Below are positions 1-9,007 of a stretch of DNA of 64,000 nucleotides, in pieces (position 1 is the stretch's first letter; the number at the start of each line of letters is the position of its first letter). Source of the stretch: CAVPUA01 sp963828015 (GTDB lineage Bacteria; Actinomycetota; Actinomycetes; Mycobacteriales; Jatrophihabitantaceae). A model generated the notes under the pieces. It saw only the letters and a list, made by a program, of their open reading frames with translations. It had not been told where the DNA came from and searched no databases. The position numbers were made by a program, and so were the translations under genes. The stretch covers positions 558,001 through 622,000 of the forward strand of contig CAWHCD010000004.1 in assembly GCA_963828015.1 (NCBI GenBank). The letters are read 5' to 3'.

Positions 1-2
1 CG

Positions 3-659
3 ACCTGTCATGGCAGCGGGGCCCGACCGGGCACGTCGAGCAAGCAGTGCCCGACCTGTGCCGGCAGCGGCTTCGTCAGCCACAACCAGGGCGCGTTCGG
101 GTTCAGCGAGCCGTGCCGTGATTGCAAGGGAACGGGCCGCTTGATCGACGACCCGTGCCCGGACTGCAAGGGCACCGGGGTCACCAACCAGATTCGCACC
201 ATCACCGTGCGCGTTCCGGCCGGTGTGCGTGACGGGGCCAAGCTGCGCATCGCAGGCAAGGGCACGCCCGGCTCGCGTGGCGGCCCGGCCGGCGACCTGT
301 ACGTGACGGTCAGCGTCGGCACCCATCCGTTGTTCGGACGCTCCGGCGACGACCTGACCCTCACGGTTCCGGTTGGCTTCGCCGAGGCCGCGCTCGGCAC
401 CACTATTCGCGTCCCCACCCTGGACGCCCCGGTCTCGCTCAAGGTCGCGCCGGGTACGCCCAACGGGCGCGTCCTGCGGGTCCGGGGCCGCGGCGTGCCG
501 AAGAAGAACGGGGCCGGCGACCTGCTCGTCACGCTCGAGGTCGCCGTGCCTTCGGCCCTCAGCGCGGATGCCTCGGCGGCGCTGGAGGCTTTCGCCGCGA
601 CGCAGACCGCTGATCCGCGGCCGACCATCACCGCCGCGCTCGCGGACGGGGCTCGCTGA
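3..659 (+). CDS. dnaJ: Chaperone protein DnaJ, C-terminal part (cut by window start)
   Basis: Hsp40 co-chaperone that stimulates the DnaK ATPase and delivers unfolded clients in the cytoplasm. The window opens inside the cysteine-rich domain: the second half of the first CxxCxGxG repeat is followed by three complete repeats (CPTCAGSG, CRDCKGTG, CPDCKGTG), which bind two zinc ions in this family. The remaining residues form the C-terminal beta-sandwich substrate-binding domain, with the usual VxVPAGVRDG and RVRGRGVP segments. The J domain lies before the window. The TGA stop shares one base with the hspR start, so the two are translationally coupled. Identification is firm; only the length is unknown. 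Confidence 0.96.
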   Translation, partial: TCHGSGARPGTSSKQCPTCAGSGFVSHNQGAFGFSEPCRDCKGTGRLIDDPCPDCKGTGVTNQIRTITVRVPAGVRDGAKLRIAGKGTPGSRGGPAGDLYVTVSVGTHPLFGRSGDDLTLTVPVGFAEAALGTTIRVPTLDAPVSLKVAPGTPNGRVLRVRGRGVPKKNGAGDLLVTLEVAVPSALSADASAALEAFAATQTADPRPTITAALADGAR

Positions 660-1024
660 TGAGTGGAATGCGCGAGGTGCCCGAAGACGCACCGGTGTTC
701 GTCATCTCCGTCGCCGCCCAGTTGGCCGGAATGCACGCCCAGACGTTGCGGCAGTACGACCGGCTCGGGCTGGTGACGCCGGGTCGGACGGTGGGTGGCG
801 GTCGGCGCTATTCGGCGCGCGACGTCGCGCTGCTGCGCGAGGTTCAGCGACTCTCGCAGGACGAGGGCGTGAACCTGGCCGGGATCAAACGGATCATCGA
901 ACTCGAGTCCCACGTCGACGCGTTGCGGGCGAAGGTCGACGAACTCGCGGAGGAGCTGCGGCGGGCCTATTCGCGGCTGCAGCAGCCCTCCACCGCCCTC
1001 GTCGTCTGGAAGCCCCGCCGCTAA
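659..1024 (+). CDS. hspR: Heat-shock repressor HspR (MerR family)
   Basis: 121-residue MerR-type regulator. Residues about 14-80 form the winged helix-turn-helix (VISVAAQLAGMHAQTLRQYDR, then GGGRRYS), and residues about 80-106 are a heptad-rich coiled coil for dimerisation. In actinobacteria HspR represses the dnaK-grpE-dnaJ-hspR operon and clpB by binding HAIR inverted repeats, with DnaK as co-repressor. The gene follows dnaJ with a one-base TGATG overlap, the classical last position in that operon. The HAIR operator would be upstream of dnaK, outside the window, and I see no copy here. The C-terminus ends in a basic KPRR tail. Confidence 0.95.
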   Translation: MSGMREVPEDAPVFVISVAAQLAGMHAQTLRQYDRLGLVTPGRTVGGGRRYSARDVALLREVQRLSQDEGVNLAGIKRIIELESHVDALRAKVDELAEELRRAYSRLQQPSTALVVWKPRR

Positions 1025-1041
1025 GCGCACGCTCGGCCCGA

Positions 1042-1091
1042 CATGAAGCAAGGGTTGTGGTTGCCCCCGCAGCCACAACCCTTGTTTCATG
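1042..1091. repeat. Long intergenic hairpin, family member A
   Basis: Nearly perfect inverted repeat: arms 1042-1060 and 1073-1091 (19 bp, one G-T wobble) around the 12-base loop TTGCCCCCGCAG. It lies between convergent hspR and the DUF559 pseudogene, and the pseudogene stop codon (1087-1089) sits inside the right arm. The position suits a bidirectional terminator, but there is no T run. The loop matches the pattern of hairpins B, C and D (35437, 36564, 45055): T-Y-G-Y-C, five variable bases, R-G. Confidence 0.85.
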
Positions 1092-1720
1092 CCAGATGCA
1101 GCGGCCTAGGCCCGGCGGGTCCGGACCGGATCGCGCCTCGAGTCGTCAGGTCGTACGGCACGTCGAGCTCATCGGCCCGATGCCGCAGCCAGGCGGCGAC
1201 CTCGTCGATCCAGCCCGAGTTAGCCGCACCGATCACCGATGGTGGGTAGTGCATCAGCGTGAGGCCGGCCGCGGTCAGCCGGTTGTGTCGCTGACTCGTC
1301 CGCTTCCAGTTCAGCTCGTCGAAATGGAACTCGCGGCTGTCGACCTCCAACACGGCGCGCAGCGCTCGCCACACGATGTCGCCGACCGCGATGATGGCGC
1401 CGCTGCCCACGAGTGGAACGTTGACCTCGAACGCGGGAACCTCGGCTTCGCGCAGCGCGTCGATCGCCTCCGCTTCGGCCACTGAGTGCGCGTTGTCCCA
1501 CACGTCTCGCAGAGCAGGCCGTAGCCGCGCGCTCCAGTCGCGAGGGCCGGTGGACAGCTCCTCGAGCAGGTCGGCGGGGCTGACCAGCCAATACCACCCC
1601 CCGCGCCAACCGGCGCCAGTGTCCGCGATCGACGGCGTGACGTACTGCGGCACGGGACAGGCCGGCCTCTCGAGCCGCGGCGCTGGTGAGGACGCGCGGT
1701 AAGGCAGCAGCTCCGGACAT
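1087..1720 (-). pseudogene. Decayed AbiEi-like / DUF559 protein gene
   Basis: The gene starts at ATG 1720 with an AbiEi-type winged-helix segment (LPRVLTSAAAREAGLSRAAV) closely similar to the N-terminus of the intact gene at 35486-36478. Around 1590 the reading frame changes and about 110 residues present in the intact paralogue are missing. Similarity resumes in another frame with the VWDNAHSVAEAEAIDAL and AVLEVDSREFHFDELNWK segments. The latter is the DUF559 (Vsr-like, PD-(D/E)XK) nuclease core with its conserved E-V-D. An internal deletion plus frame change is the simplest reading, so I call it a pseudogene. A shortened C-terminal product could still be made from a 230-residue open frame beginning at 1779. 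Its TGA stop is contributed by hairpin A. Confidence 0.8.
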
Positions 1721-1784
1721 CCGGTCAGGATCGCGCGTCGGCGGCTCGGTCCGCCGAGCGAATCCGCCGCCCAGACCAACGCGA

Positions 1785-4700
1785 TCAGCCGACGATGGCC
1801 GAGTCACCCTGGTAGGCCGCCCACAACGCGGCGTACGCGCCGTCGGCGGCCAGCAGTTCCTCGTGCGGGCCGAGCTCCACGATGTGCCCACCGGCGACGA
1901 CAGCGATCCGATCGGCCCGCGCGGCCGTGGTCAGCCGGTGCGCCACGACCAGCGTGGTCCGCTGCCGCGTGAGCCGGGCGGTGGCCGCCCCGACCGCTGC
2001 CTCGCTGGCCAGGTCCAGGGCCGCCGTGGCCTCGTCGAGCAACAGGATGTCGGGATCGACGAGCTCGGCCCGGGCCAGCGCGATCAGCTGTCGTTGCCCG
2101 GCGGATAGGTTGTGGCCCCGCTCGCCGACCGGCGCCAGGTAACCCCCGATCAGGGTCGCGATCATCTCGTGGGCTCCTACCGCCCGTGCGGCCGATTCGA
2201 CCTCGGCGTCGGTGGCGTCGGGACGGCCGTAGGCGATGGCATCGCGCACGGTGCCCGGCGATAGGTAAGCCTCTTGCGGCACCAGCCCCAGCGTGTGGCG
2301 GTAGGCGGAGAGCTCCAACGTGCGCAGGTCGTTCCCGTCCACGTACACCCCACCGCCGGTCGGGTCGTAGAAGCGCGCCACCATCTTCACGATCGTCGAC
2401 TTGCCGGCGCCGGTCTGCCCGACCAGCGCCAGTGTCTCGCCTGGCACGACCGAGAGCGAGACGCCCCGCAGCGCCTCGTCGGTGGCCCCCTGGTAGGCGA
2501 AGTGGACGTCGCGCAGTTCGATCGCACCGCGCACGGAATCGATGTGAACCGGCGCCGCCGCCGCCGGCGTGGATGGTGCCGTGTGCAGCAGGTCGCGCAG
2601 CCGCGACAGCCCGACCTGGGACTGCTGGTAGCCGTCGAAGACCTGTGACAGCGATTGGACGGGGCCGAAGAAGGCGTCCAGGTAGAGGAAGAACGCGATC
2701 AGCGAACCGGCCGACAACGTTCCGTTCTCCAACCGCACCGCGCCGAACCCGAGGACGGCCGCGCCCGCGAGGTCGGCCAGCAGCTGCACGAACGGGAAGT
2801 AGATGGAGATGTAGCGCTGGGCCCGCAGCCGCGAGTCGCGATAGCTCTTCGACGAGTCCAGAAACTGATCGCTGTTGCGGCCCTCGCGCCCGAACGCCTG
2901 GGTCACCCGCACGCCGGCGACGTTTTCCTGGAACTGGGCGTTGACGGTGCTGATGCGTTCCCGCGCCTCGACATAGGCCGGTACCGCGAGCCGGCGAAAG
3001 ATCAACGTCGCGGCGAGCAGGATCGGGAGGATCGCGATCAGGATCATGGCCAGCTGCCAGTCGAGCAGGATCAGCGCGATCAGGACGCCGACGATTGACA
3101 GCACGCTGATCAGTGCGGTCGACAGGCCGCTCTGCAGGAAGTTCGACAGGGCGTCTATGTCGGTCGTCATCCGCGTCATGATCCGGCCGCCGAGCTCGCG
3201 CTCGTAGTAGTCCAGCCCGAGTCGTTGCAGCTGCGCGAACGTCTTCACCCGCAGCAAGTAGAGCAACCGCTCGCCGGTTCGCCCGGTCACGCGCTGGCCG
3301 GCGATCTCGATCACCCAGTCGGCCAGCACGACACCCAGCGCGACCGCGGAGACGATGAACAGGGCGCGCTGGGACTGGGCCGTCACGCCCCGGTCGATGC
3401 CCGATCGGACCAGGGCGGGGACGATCAGCTGGGCCACCGCATCCAGGCCGACGAGTAGTAGGCCCACCAGCATGATCGCGCGCAGCGGCCGGATGAGCGA
3501 GCGCAGCCCGAACTGCGGATCGGCGGCCCGGGCAAGAGAATCGGGGATCTCGGGCACATCGAGCGCCGCTGGCAGGGCGGCCACCTGGGCGAGTAGCTCG
3601 GGAGTCGCCACCATGGCCGCGGCCATCGCCGAGCGCCCGCCACCAGCACCGGGTGCGCCGCGGCCCATCGACGGCGCCGCGGCGGGTCGCTGCGGATCGG
3701 CTTCGGCCGGGGCCAGGTCAGCGCGCCACAGCTCGGGGGTGACGCCGTCGACCGAGCTGTCCACCGACGCCGAGACCAGCGCGAGGGTGCCCGCCTCGAC
3801 CCCCTCTGCATCCTCGCCCGGTCCGGACAGCAGCAGCCGGAACAGCGCGCACCGCTCCTCGAGCTCCTGCTCCGTGCCGACGTCGACGACGCGTCCGCGC
3901 TCGAGCACCGCGATGCGGTCGGCCAGCCCGAGCGACGAGCGACGGTGGGCGATCAGCAGGGTCGTTCGGTCGGTCATGACGTGACGCAGGGTGGCGTTGA
4001 TCTCGGCCTCGACGCGGGGATCGACGGCCGAGGTGGCGTCGTCGAGCACGAGCACCCACGGGTCGGGCAGCAAGGCCCGGGCAAGGGCAATGCGCTGGCG
4101 CTGACCGCCGGACAGGGTCAGTCCGCGCTCGCCGACCACGGTGTCGTAGCCATCGGGCAGCGCGCGGATGAACTCGTCGGCCTCGGCGGCTCGGGCGGCG
4201 GCGTACACCTGCGCGTCGCTGGCGTCGTGACGACCGTAGGCGATGTTGTTGCGAATGGTGTCCGAGAACAAGAAGCTGTCCTCGAAGACGACCCCGAGCC
4301 GCGAGCGCAGCGAGGCCAGCTGGGCGTCGCGGACGTCGACCCCGCCCACCCGCACCGACCCGCCGTGCACGTCGTAGAAACGCGGCAGCAGCAGGGAGAC
4401 CGTCGACTTTCCCGAGCCCGCCCCGCCGACGAGGGCAAGCGTCTCACCGGGGTGGATGGTCAGCGATACGTCCTGCAGCACCGGTTGCGACTTGGCGTAG
4501 CCGAATGTCACATTCTGCAGTTCGATCTCGACCGGGCCGTCGGGCAGCTCGACCGCGTCGGGCGCATCGAAGATCGCCGGCGTCGCATCGACGATGTCCA
4601 GCACCCGTTCGACCCCGGCCCGCGCCTGCTGCGCGATGGTCATCAACGAGGAGACCTGACGGACCGGCCCGACCAATTGGGCCAGATAGGTCGAGAAGGC

Positions 4701-5552
4701 CAAGAAGGTGCCCAGGGTGATCTCACCGTGCAACGCCAGCCAGCCGCCGACCAGCAGCACCCCGATCTGGCCGAGCGCGGGAATCGCCTGCAGCGCCGGC
4801 CCGAACTTGGCCTGCAACCGCACCACCCGCATGCGGCTGGCGAACAGCTTGTTCGAGCGGTCCTGAACCTCGTCGAGCTCGCGCTCCTCCTGCCCGAAAC
4901 CCTTCACGACCCGCACGCCGGTGACCGCGGCCTCGACCTGCCCGACCAGCTCGCCGGCCTGCTGTTGAGCGTCCCAGTTGGCGGGGAACAGCGTCCGCCG
5001 CGAGGCTCGCGCGACGAACCAGAGCGCCGGCGCCACCGCGAGTGCTACCAGCGTGAGTGTGGGCGAGAGCACGGCCATGATCACCAAGGAGATGACGAAG
5101 AGCAGCGCGTTGCTGCAGATCGCCGGGACGAAGGCCAGCAGTCCCTGGACGAGGCCGATGTCGGTGATCGAGCGACTGACCAGTTGCCCGGTGGCCAGTC
5201 CGTCCTGCGCCGCGCCGTCCAACCGCGAGAGGGCGGTGAACACGTCTGCCCGCATGTCGTACTGGACGTCCAGCGACAGCCGTCCCGCGCTGTAGCGGCG
5301 GGAGAAGGTCAAGCCGTACTGCACGAACGCGAGCACGACCAGCAGCGCGACCCCGAGGCCGATCCCTTGGGCCGGCCCGGAGCCGGTCACCTCATCGATC
5401 ACCTGGCGAATCACCAGGGGAACGGTCGCGGACACCAGGGCGCCGCCGAGAGCCGCGCCGAAGGCGACAAACAGATCGCGACGGTGCCGCAGGCAATAGC
5501 CGGTGAGACGGCGCAACCAGCCGCGGTCTGGTTCGGGGGCGCTCACGTCCAT
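1785..5552 (-). CDS. Fused ABC exporter, TMD-NBD-TMD-NBD
   Basis: 1255 residues, two complete type IV ABC exporter halves in one chain. Transmembrane domain 1 (about residues 20-320) is followed by NBD1 with Walker A GGAGSGKST (about 376-384) and signature LSGGQ. Domain 2 (about 690-1000) is followed by NBD2 with Walker A GQTGAGKST and a variant signature LSAGQ. The linker between halves is alanine/proline-rich. This arrangement is shared with the mycobacterial Rv0194-type multidrug exporter, so drug or lipid export from the cytoplasm is likely, with substrate unknown. In NBD1 the residue after the Walker B aspartate is Asp (VLVLDDATSAVD) where NBD2 has the catalytic Glu (ILLLDEATAALD), so the NBD1 site is probably degenerate, as in other asymmetric exporters. 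It stands alone, transcribed away from the RDD genes. Start is ATG 5552. Confidence 0.93.
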   Translation of the reverse strand: MDVSAPEPDRGWLRRLTGYCLRHRRDLFVAFGAALGGALVSATVPLVIRQVIDEVTGSGPAQGIGLGVALLVVLAFVQYGLTFSRRYSAGRLSLDVQYDMRADVFTALSRLDGAAQDGLATGQLVSRSITDIGLVQGLLAFVPAICSNALLFVISLVIMAVLSPTLTLVALAVAPALWFVARASRRTLFPANWDAQQQAGELVGQVEAAVTGVRVVKGFGQEERELDEVQDRSNKLFASRMRVVRLQAKFGPALQAIPALGQIGVLLVGGWLALHGEITLGTFLAFSTYLAQLVGPVRQVSSLMTIAQQARAGVERVLDIVDATPAIFDAPDAVELPDGPVEIELQNVTFGYAKSQPVLQDVSLTIHPGETLALVGGAGSGKSTVSLLLPRFYDVHGGSVRVGGVDVRDAQLASLRSRLGVVFEDSFLFSDTIRNNIAYGRHDASDAQVYAAARAAEADEFIRALPDGYDTVVGERGLTLSGGQRQRIALARALLPDPWVLVLDDATSAVDPRVEAEINATLRHVMTDRTTLLIAHRRSSLGLADRIAVLERGRVVDVGTEQELEERCALFRLLLSGPGEDAEGVEAGTLALVSASVDSSVDGVTPELWRADLAPAEADPQRPAAAPSMGRGAPGAGGGRSAMAAAMVATPELLAQVAALPAALDVPEIPDSLARAADPQFGLRSLIRPLRAIMLVGLLLVGLDAVAQLIVPALVRSGIDRGVTAQSQRALFIVSAVALGVVLADWVIEIAGQRVTGRTGERLLYLLRVKTFAQLQRLGLDYYERELGGRIMTRMTTDIDALSNFLQSGLSTALISVLSIVGVLIALILLDWQLAMILIAILPILLAATLIFRRLAVPAYVEARERISTVNAQFQENVAGVRVTQAFGREGRNSDQFLDSSKSYRDSRLRAQRYISIYFPFVQLLADLAGAAVLGFGAVRLENGTLSAGSLIAFFLYLDAFFGPVQSLSQVFDGYQQSQVGLSRLRDLLHTAPSTPAAAAPVHIDSVRGAIELRDVHFAYQGATDEALRGVSLSVVPGETLALVGQTGAGKSTIVKMVARFYDPTGGGVYVDGNDLRTLELSAYRHTLGLVPQEAYLSPGTVRDAIAYGRPDATDAEVESAARAVGAHEMIATLIGGYLAPVGERGHNLSAGQRQLIALARAELVDPDILLLDEATAALDLASEAAVGAATARLTRQRTTLVVAHRLTTAARADRIAVVAGGHIVELGPHEELLAADGAYAALWAAYQGDSAIVG

Positions 5553-5767
5553 TCAATGTACGGAGTACCCGCGACAGCGTTGGGCAGTCACCTTCGTCTC
5601 AACGTGCTCCTCGCGCTGCGGATTCGGACGATAGGGCGGCTCTTGTGCCATATCTCTAGATGAATTTGAGGCCCGCCGTCGGCGCGTTCGGCTTGTGTTC
5701 GGGTCCTGAGAACCGACAGAATGCCGCAAACACCGGCTTTCCGGTCCGCGTCTCTGGAAGGATCGAC

Positions 5768-6506
5768 ATGAGTTCCTGGGAACCACCGAAACCCCCTGAG
5801 GGGCAGGACCCGTTCGCGGAACAGCCGAGCTCGCCGCCCCCGGCCGCACCCGAGCCGCCGGCTCCACCGGCCTATCAGCACCGCCACCGGCCCCACCGGC
5901 GCCGCCGGTCGCCCCGCCCCCGCCCCAGTACGCGCCGCCGCCGCCTCCGCAGTACGCGCCGCCACCTCCGCCGCCCCAGCAGTACGCGCCGCCGCCCCCG
6001 CCCCCGTACGGTTCCCCGCCCGCCCCCCCCCGCCGCAGTACGGCAGCGGCTACCCGGCCGCGCCGCCGCCCGGCTACGGGGCGCCGGCCTATGCCGGGCC
6101 GCTGCTGCCCGGAGCAGTCGGGCCGCTCAACATGGGCAACCGCGTACTTGCCTACATCATCGACTTCGCCATCGTGTTCGTCGTGGTGATCATTGGCGAC
6201 GTGATCGGCGGCGCGGTCAGCGTGCTGTTCAGCCTCATCGGATTGGCTATCTGGATCTATTTCGCCTATCTGACCGGCACGGTCGGGCAGTCGCCCGGGA
6301 AGAAGATCATGGGCGTCAAGGTGGTCGATGCGACATCTGGTGAGTTGATCGGCTTCGGTCGAGCCTTCCTGCGCTATCTCGTTCAGGGCCTGTTGAACAT
6401 CCTGTGCTTCGCCGGTCTGTGGTCGGCCTTCCTTGACGGGAAGTCCGGTCGTTACCAGGGCTGGCACGACAAGGCCCTCAGCACCCAGGTCATCTCGATC
6501 AAGTAG
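5768..6506 (+). CDS. Proline-rich RDD family membrane protein (two frame breaks)
   Basis: It starts at ATG 5768 after a GGAAGG ribosome site. A long Pro/Tyr/Gln-rich cytoplasmic N-terminus (PPPPQYAPPPPP-type repeats) precedes an RDD domain from about 6132: NRVLAYIIDFAIVFVVVIIGD, a second hydrophobic segment, then GQSPGKKIMGVKVVDATSGE and the closing GWHDKALSTQVI. The coding frame moves by one base near 5877 and again at a nine-C run (6023-6031). Joining the three frames gives one continuous RDD protein of the expected design. Both shifts are consistent with a lost base, so sequence error or homopolymer slippage is likely. The role of RDD proteins is mostly unknown. The next gene is a paralogue with an almost identical first eight residues (MSSWEPP). 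Confidence 0.72.
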
Positions 6507-6514
6507 TCCGTGTC

Positions 6515-7289
6515 GTGAGTTCCTGGGAACCACCTCCACCTCCACCACCGACGCCGCCCGGCGGTGAGCCCCCACCCGGCCCGCCGCCCTACGGTCCACC
6601 GCCGCAGTACGAGCAGCCGCAGTACGGGCAAGCGCCCTATGGTCAACCGCAGTACGGCCAGCCCCCGTACGGCCAACCGCAGTATGGGCAACCCCAGTAC
6701 GGGCAACCGCCCTATGGTCAGCCGGCCTACGGGCAACCCCAGTACGGACAACCGCCATATGGTGGCTATCCGCTTCCGCCGCCCAATCCCTATGGCGGCT
6801 ACGGCGTCACCACTGGCCCGGGCTCGCCCGCGAGCATGGGCAGTCGGTTGGCCGCCCGACTGCTCGACGGACTGATCATCGGAATACCGGCCGCCATCCT
6901 CCTGGTGATCGCCGGGATCAACGTCGCGCACCACACGACCTGTACGACCGATCCAGATAGCGGCTTCCGCAGCTGCCAGACGAACGGCGGCGTCGGGGCG
7001 CTCGGGCTGGTGTACCTGCTCGTCTTCGTGGGGTCGTTGGCCTATGACGTCCTGTTCATCGGGTTGACCGGGGCGACCCCGGGCAAGCGGATCATGGGCG
7101 CGCGGGTGCAGGACGCGACCAGCGGGCAGCCCATCGGCGTCGGCCGGGCGATCGTGCGGGCCCTGGTGCTCGCGGCTACCGGCGCGATCTGCTTCATCGG
7201 ATACTTCTCGCCGTTCTTCGACAACACCGAAGCGCAATCAGGGTTGGCAGGACAAGGCGGCCAACGACTTCGTGGTCTCGACGAGGTAG
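6515..7289 (+). CDS. Proline/glutamine-rich RDD family membrane protein (one frame break)
   Basis: It starts at GTG 6515, nine bases after the preceding RDD gene. The N-terminal tail carries about ten YGQP-type repeats, then an RDD domain: ASMGSRLAARLLDGLIIGIPA, a second helix, GATPGKRIMGARVQDATSGQ, and the final helix. Read literally, the frame runs on into the next gene. An extra G near 7229 explains this: without it the protein ends in the typical RDD terminus (RNQGWQDKAANDFVVSTR) at TAG 7287-7289. I therefore treat the apparent 398-residue RDD-DUF2752 fusion as an artefact. Function is unknown; membrane scaffold or transport roles have been suggested for RDD proteins. Confidence 0.75.
6605..6769 (+). 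repeat. Tandem YGQP-coding repeats
   Basis: Imperfect 12-15 base tandem repeats encode QYGQPPYGQPQYGQP-type units in the cytoplasmic tail of the second RDD protein. Similar Pro/Tyr repeats occur in the neighbouring RDD gene and in the DUF4190-like protein on the opposite strand. The low-complexity DNA invites slippage and mis-assembly. Confidence 0.75.
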
Positions 7290-7291
7290 CG

Positions 7292-7711
7292 ATGGCCATT
7301 GACACCACCGCTGGGCAGCGACACCTCCAGGCCGCGCGCCGGGCCCCGCTGCGCTTCGCCGCCTGGCTGGGCGTCGCACTCGCGGCCGACGTTGCGTTGA
7401 ACCCCACGCACAACCATGTGCCGCTCTGTCCGTTGCACGCCTTCACCGGTCTGGACTGCCCGTTCTGCGGCGGGCTGCGCGCGGCGGCCGAGTTGGTCCG
7501 CGGCCGGTTCACCCAGGCCGCTCACGACAACCTCGTGTTCGTCGCCGCGCTCCCGCTGATCGCGGCCTGGTGGCTGGACTGGATCCTGCAGGCCCGCGAT
7601 GCCCGACCGCGGCGCACCCTTCCCCGCTCCGCCGTCATCGTGCTGGCTACCGTGCTGGTGGTGTTCGGGATCGTGCGAAACCTGCCGTTCGCCCGCGCGC
7701 TACGTCCCTAG
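7292..7711 (+). CDS. DUF2752 membrane protein
   Basis: 139 residues from ATG 7292, two bases after the corrected RDD stop. The DUF2752 hallmark is visible: LCPLHAFTGLDCPFCGGLRAA at about residues 47-67, with three conserved cysteines. It is flanked by a helix at about 19-38 (FAAWLGVALAADVAL) and two helices after residue 80 (LVFVAALPLIAAWWLDWIL, VIVLATVLVVFGIV). The family has no assigned biochemical role. Its frame is the same as the literal RDD frame, so translation without re-initiation would occur if the upstream shift were real. It converges on the next gene with a four-base overlap. Confidence 0.8.
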   Translation: MAIDTTAGQRHLQAARRAPLRFAAWLGVALAADVALNPTHNHVPLCPLHAFTGLDCPFCGGLRAAAELVRGRFTQAAHDNLVFVAALPLIAAWWLDWILQARDARPRRTLPRSAVIVLATVLVVFGIVRNLPFARALRP

Positions 7712-8271
7712 GTTGTCGCCGGCTGCAGCCACTGCGTGACCGCGGGCTGCCAGCCCAACGGAGCCGCGATCAACGCGGGCACGGTGAACAGGAACAGATA
7801 GGCGATCGTGCCGCCATTGATCTGAGTCATCCAGGCGATGGCACTGACCGCGACGATGCCGGCCGCGATCGTGAGGTACACCGGCGCATGGGGCCGACGA
7901 CTCCCCAACTGGGTGGCCCCGACCAGCGTCAGCCCGCCGCTGATCAAGTTCGTGGCGCCGGCCACGGCCAGCCAGATCGCGGCTGGCCCCGCCGCCATGG
8001 CGCTGATCCACGCGACGAAAGACCCGCCACCGAACAGGACCAAACCGCTGACCATCAATAGCGCCCCAGAGGTGAAGCCGAAGACCTCGGTCACGACTAC
8101 CGCCGCCGGGCGGTCAACCCGGGCGGGCGCAAGCGGCCGCGCATACGGGTCGGTCGGGCCCACTGACGGCCGGGGGCCGGGTGAGGGGTAGGTCGCGTAG
8201 TAGCTCGAGGGCGGTGGGAAGTAGGGCCAGTAGTCCGTGGCCGGCGGATTCGGGTCGTACGGCTCGGTCAC
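7708..8271 (-). CDS. Proline-rich N-terminus membrane protein, unknown function
   Basis: 187 residues from GTG 8271, which overlaps the stop of the upstream gene as GTGA, so the two are coupled. The first 55 residues are Pro/Tyr-rich and cytoplasmic (MTEPYDPNPPATDYWPYFPPP). Then come about four hydrophobic helices (VVVTEVFGFTSGALLMVSGLVLF, AAGPAAIWLAVAGATNLISGG, VYLTIAAGIVAVSAIAWM, TIAYLFLFTVPALIAAP). I do not recognise the family. The same tail style in neighbouring genes suggests a local set of membrane proteins with disordered proline tails. Confidence 0.75.
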   Translation of the reverse strand: MTEPYDPNPPATDYWPYFPPPSSYYATYPSPGPRPSVGPTDPYARPLAPARVDRPAAVVVTEVFGFTSGALLMVSGLVLFGGGSFVAWISAMAAGPAAIWLAVAGATNLISGGLTLVGATQLGSRRPHAPVYLTIAAGIVAVSAIAWMTQINGGTIAYLFLFTVPALIAAPLGWQPAVTQWLQPATT

Positions 8272-8918
8272 TTGCCCTCGTCGCTGCAGATCCGCGCGTC
8301 CAACGAGCCGCTGGGGTGCGAGACGCTGCAGTCGGTCCGTTGCAGCAACACCACGGCGATCACCGTCAGCGTGAGGGCGAGGACGGTCGCGCAGATCGCC
8401 AGGCCCAACCCCCACCGAGCCATCGCTCGGCCCACCCCGGTGACCCGAGCCTGCGCGAGACCCAGGATCGAGAAGACGAACGCCGGGATGATCAACAACA
8501 GGTCGAACAGCGTGCCGAAGAAGAAGAAGACCGACAGCAGGCCGAGCACCAGGCCGGCCGTGGCCTTGCCGTTGCCCTTGGGTGGCGGTGGGGGGCCGTA
8601 ACCGGCCGGGCCGTAGGGCTGCCCGTAGGGCGGCGGCGGATAGTGGCCGGGCGGACCGTAGGTCGGCGGGGGGTACGAGCCAGGTGCCCCGTACGGCGCG
8701 GGCGGACCCGCCGGCGGTGGCGCTCCGTAGGGCGGTGGAGAGCCGTAGGGCGCCGGCGGACCAGACGGTGGCCCGAACGATCCGGGCTGCGGCGCCGGCG
8801 CCGGGGGCTGGTAACCGGTCTTCTCGTAACCGGGCGGGGCGAACTCCGGTGGCACGGGGTGCTCGGGCGCGCCGAACCGGTACGGATCGAACGGCGGTTC
8901 CTGCGGTGGCTCGCTCAC
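8268..8918 (-). CDS. Proline-rich DUF4190-like membrane protein
   Basis: 216 residues from GTG 8918, with a strong GAAGGAGA ribosome site; a longer frame to 9035 lacks one. Residues 1-120 are Pro/Gly/Tyr repeats (PYGAPPPAGPPAPYG). A DUF4190-like module follows: KATAGLVLGLLSVFFFFGTLFDLLLIIPAFVFSILGLAQA, then a third helix (LGLAICATVLALTLTVIAVVLL) and a short external tail with two cysteines. Such proteins are common in actinobacteria and have no established function. It forms a two-gene unit with the downstream membrane protein. Confidence 0.8.
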   Translation of the reverse strand: MSEPPQEPPFDPYRFGAPEHPVPPEFAPPGYEKTGYQPPAPAPQPGSFGPPSGPPAPYGSPPPYGAPPPAGPPAPYGAPGSYPPPTYGPPGHYPPPPYGQPYGPAGYGPPPPPKGNGKATAGLVLGLLSVFFFFGTLFDLLLIIPAFVFSILGLAQARVTGVGRAMARWGLGLAICATVLALTLTVIAVVLLQRTDCSVSHPSGSLDARICSDEGK

Positions 8919-9007
8919 GTATCTCCTTCGGTACTTCCCTAACCCCGGCCTTGGTGGACCTGAGCGCTGGTCCGGCTGGTTCGAACTGTATCCGTAGACT
9001 CGCCCGG

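Noticed and set aside
8..1090. 360-residue open frame on the minus strand opposite dnaJ and hspR
   Set aside because: Shadow of two well-supported genes in GC-rich DNA; its start is the palindromic hairpin A and its protein has no fold-like pattern.
3945..5663. 572-residue plus-strand open frame opposite the ABC exporter
   Set aside because: Antisense to conserved ABC domains; composition (Gly/Arg/Asp/Gln) is typical of third-position GC artefacts.
6515..7711. RDD-DUF2752 fusion protein of 398 residues
   Set aside because: Removing one extra base near 7229 restores a canonical RDD C-terminus and stop, with a separate ATG for DUF2752.
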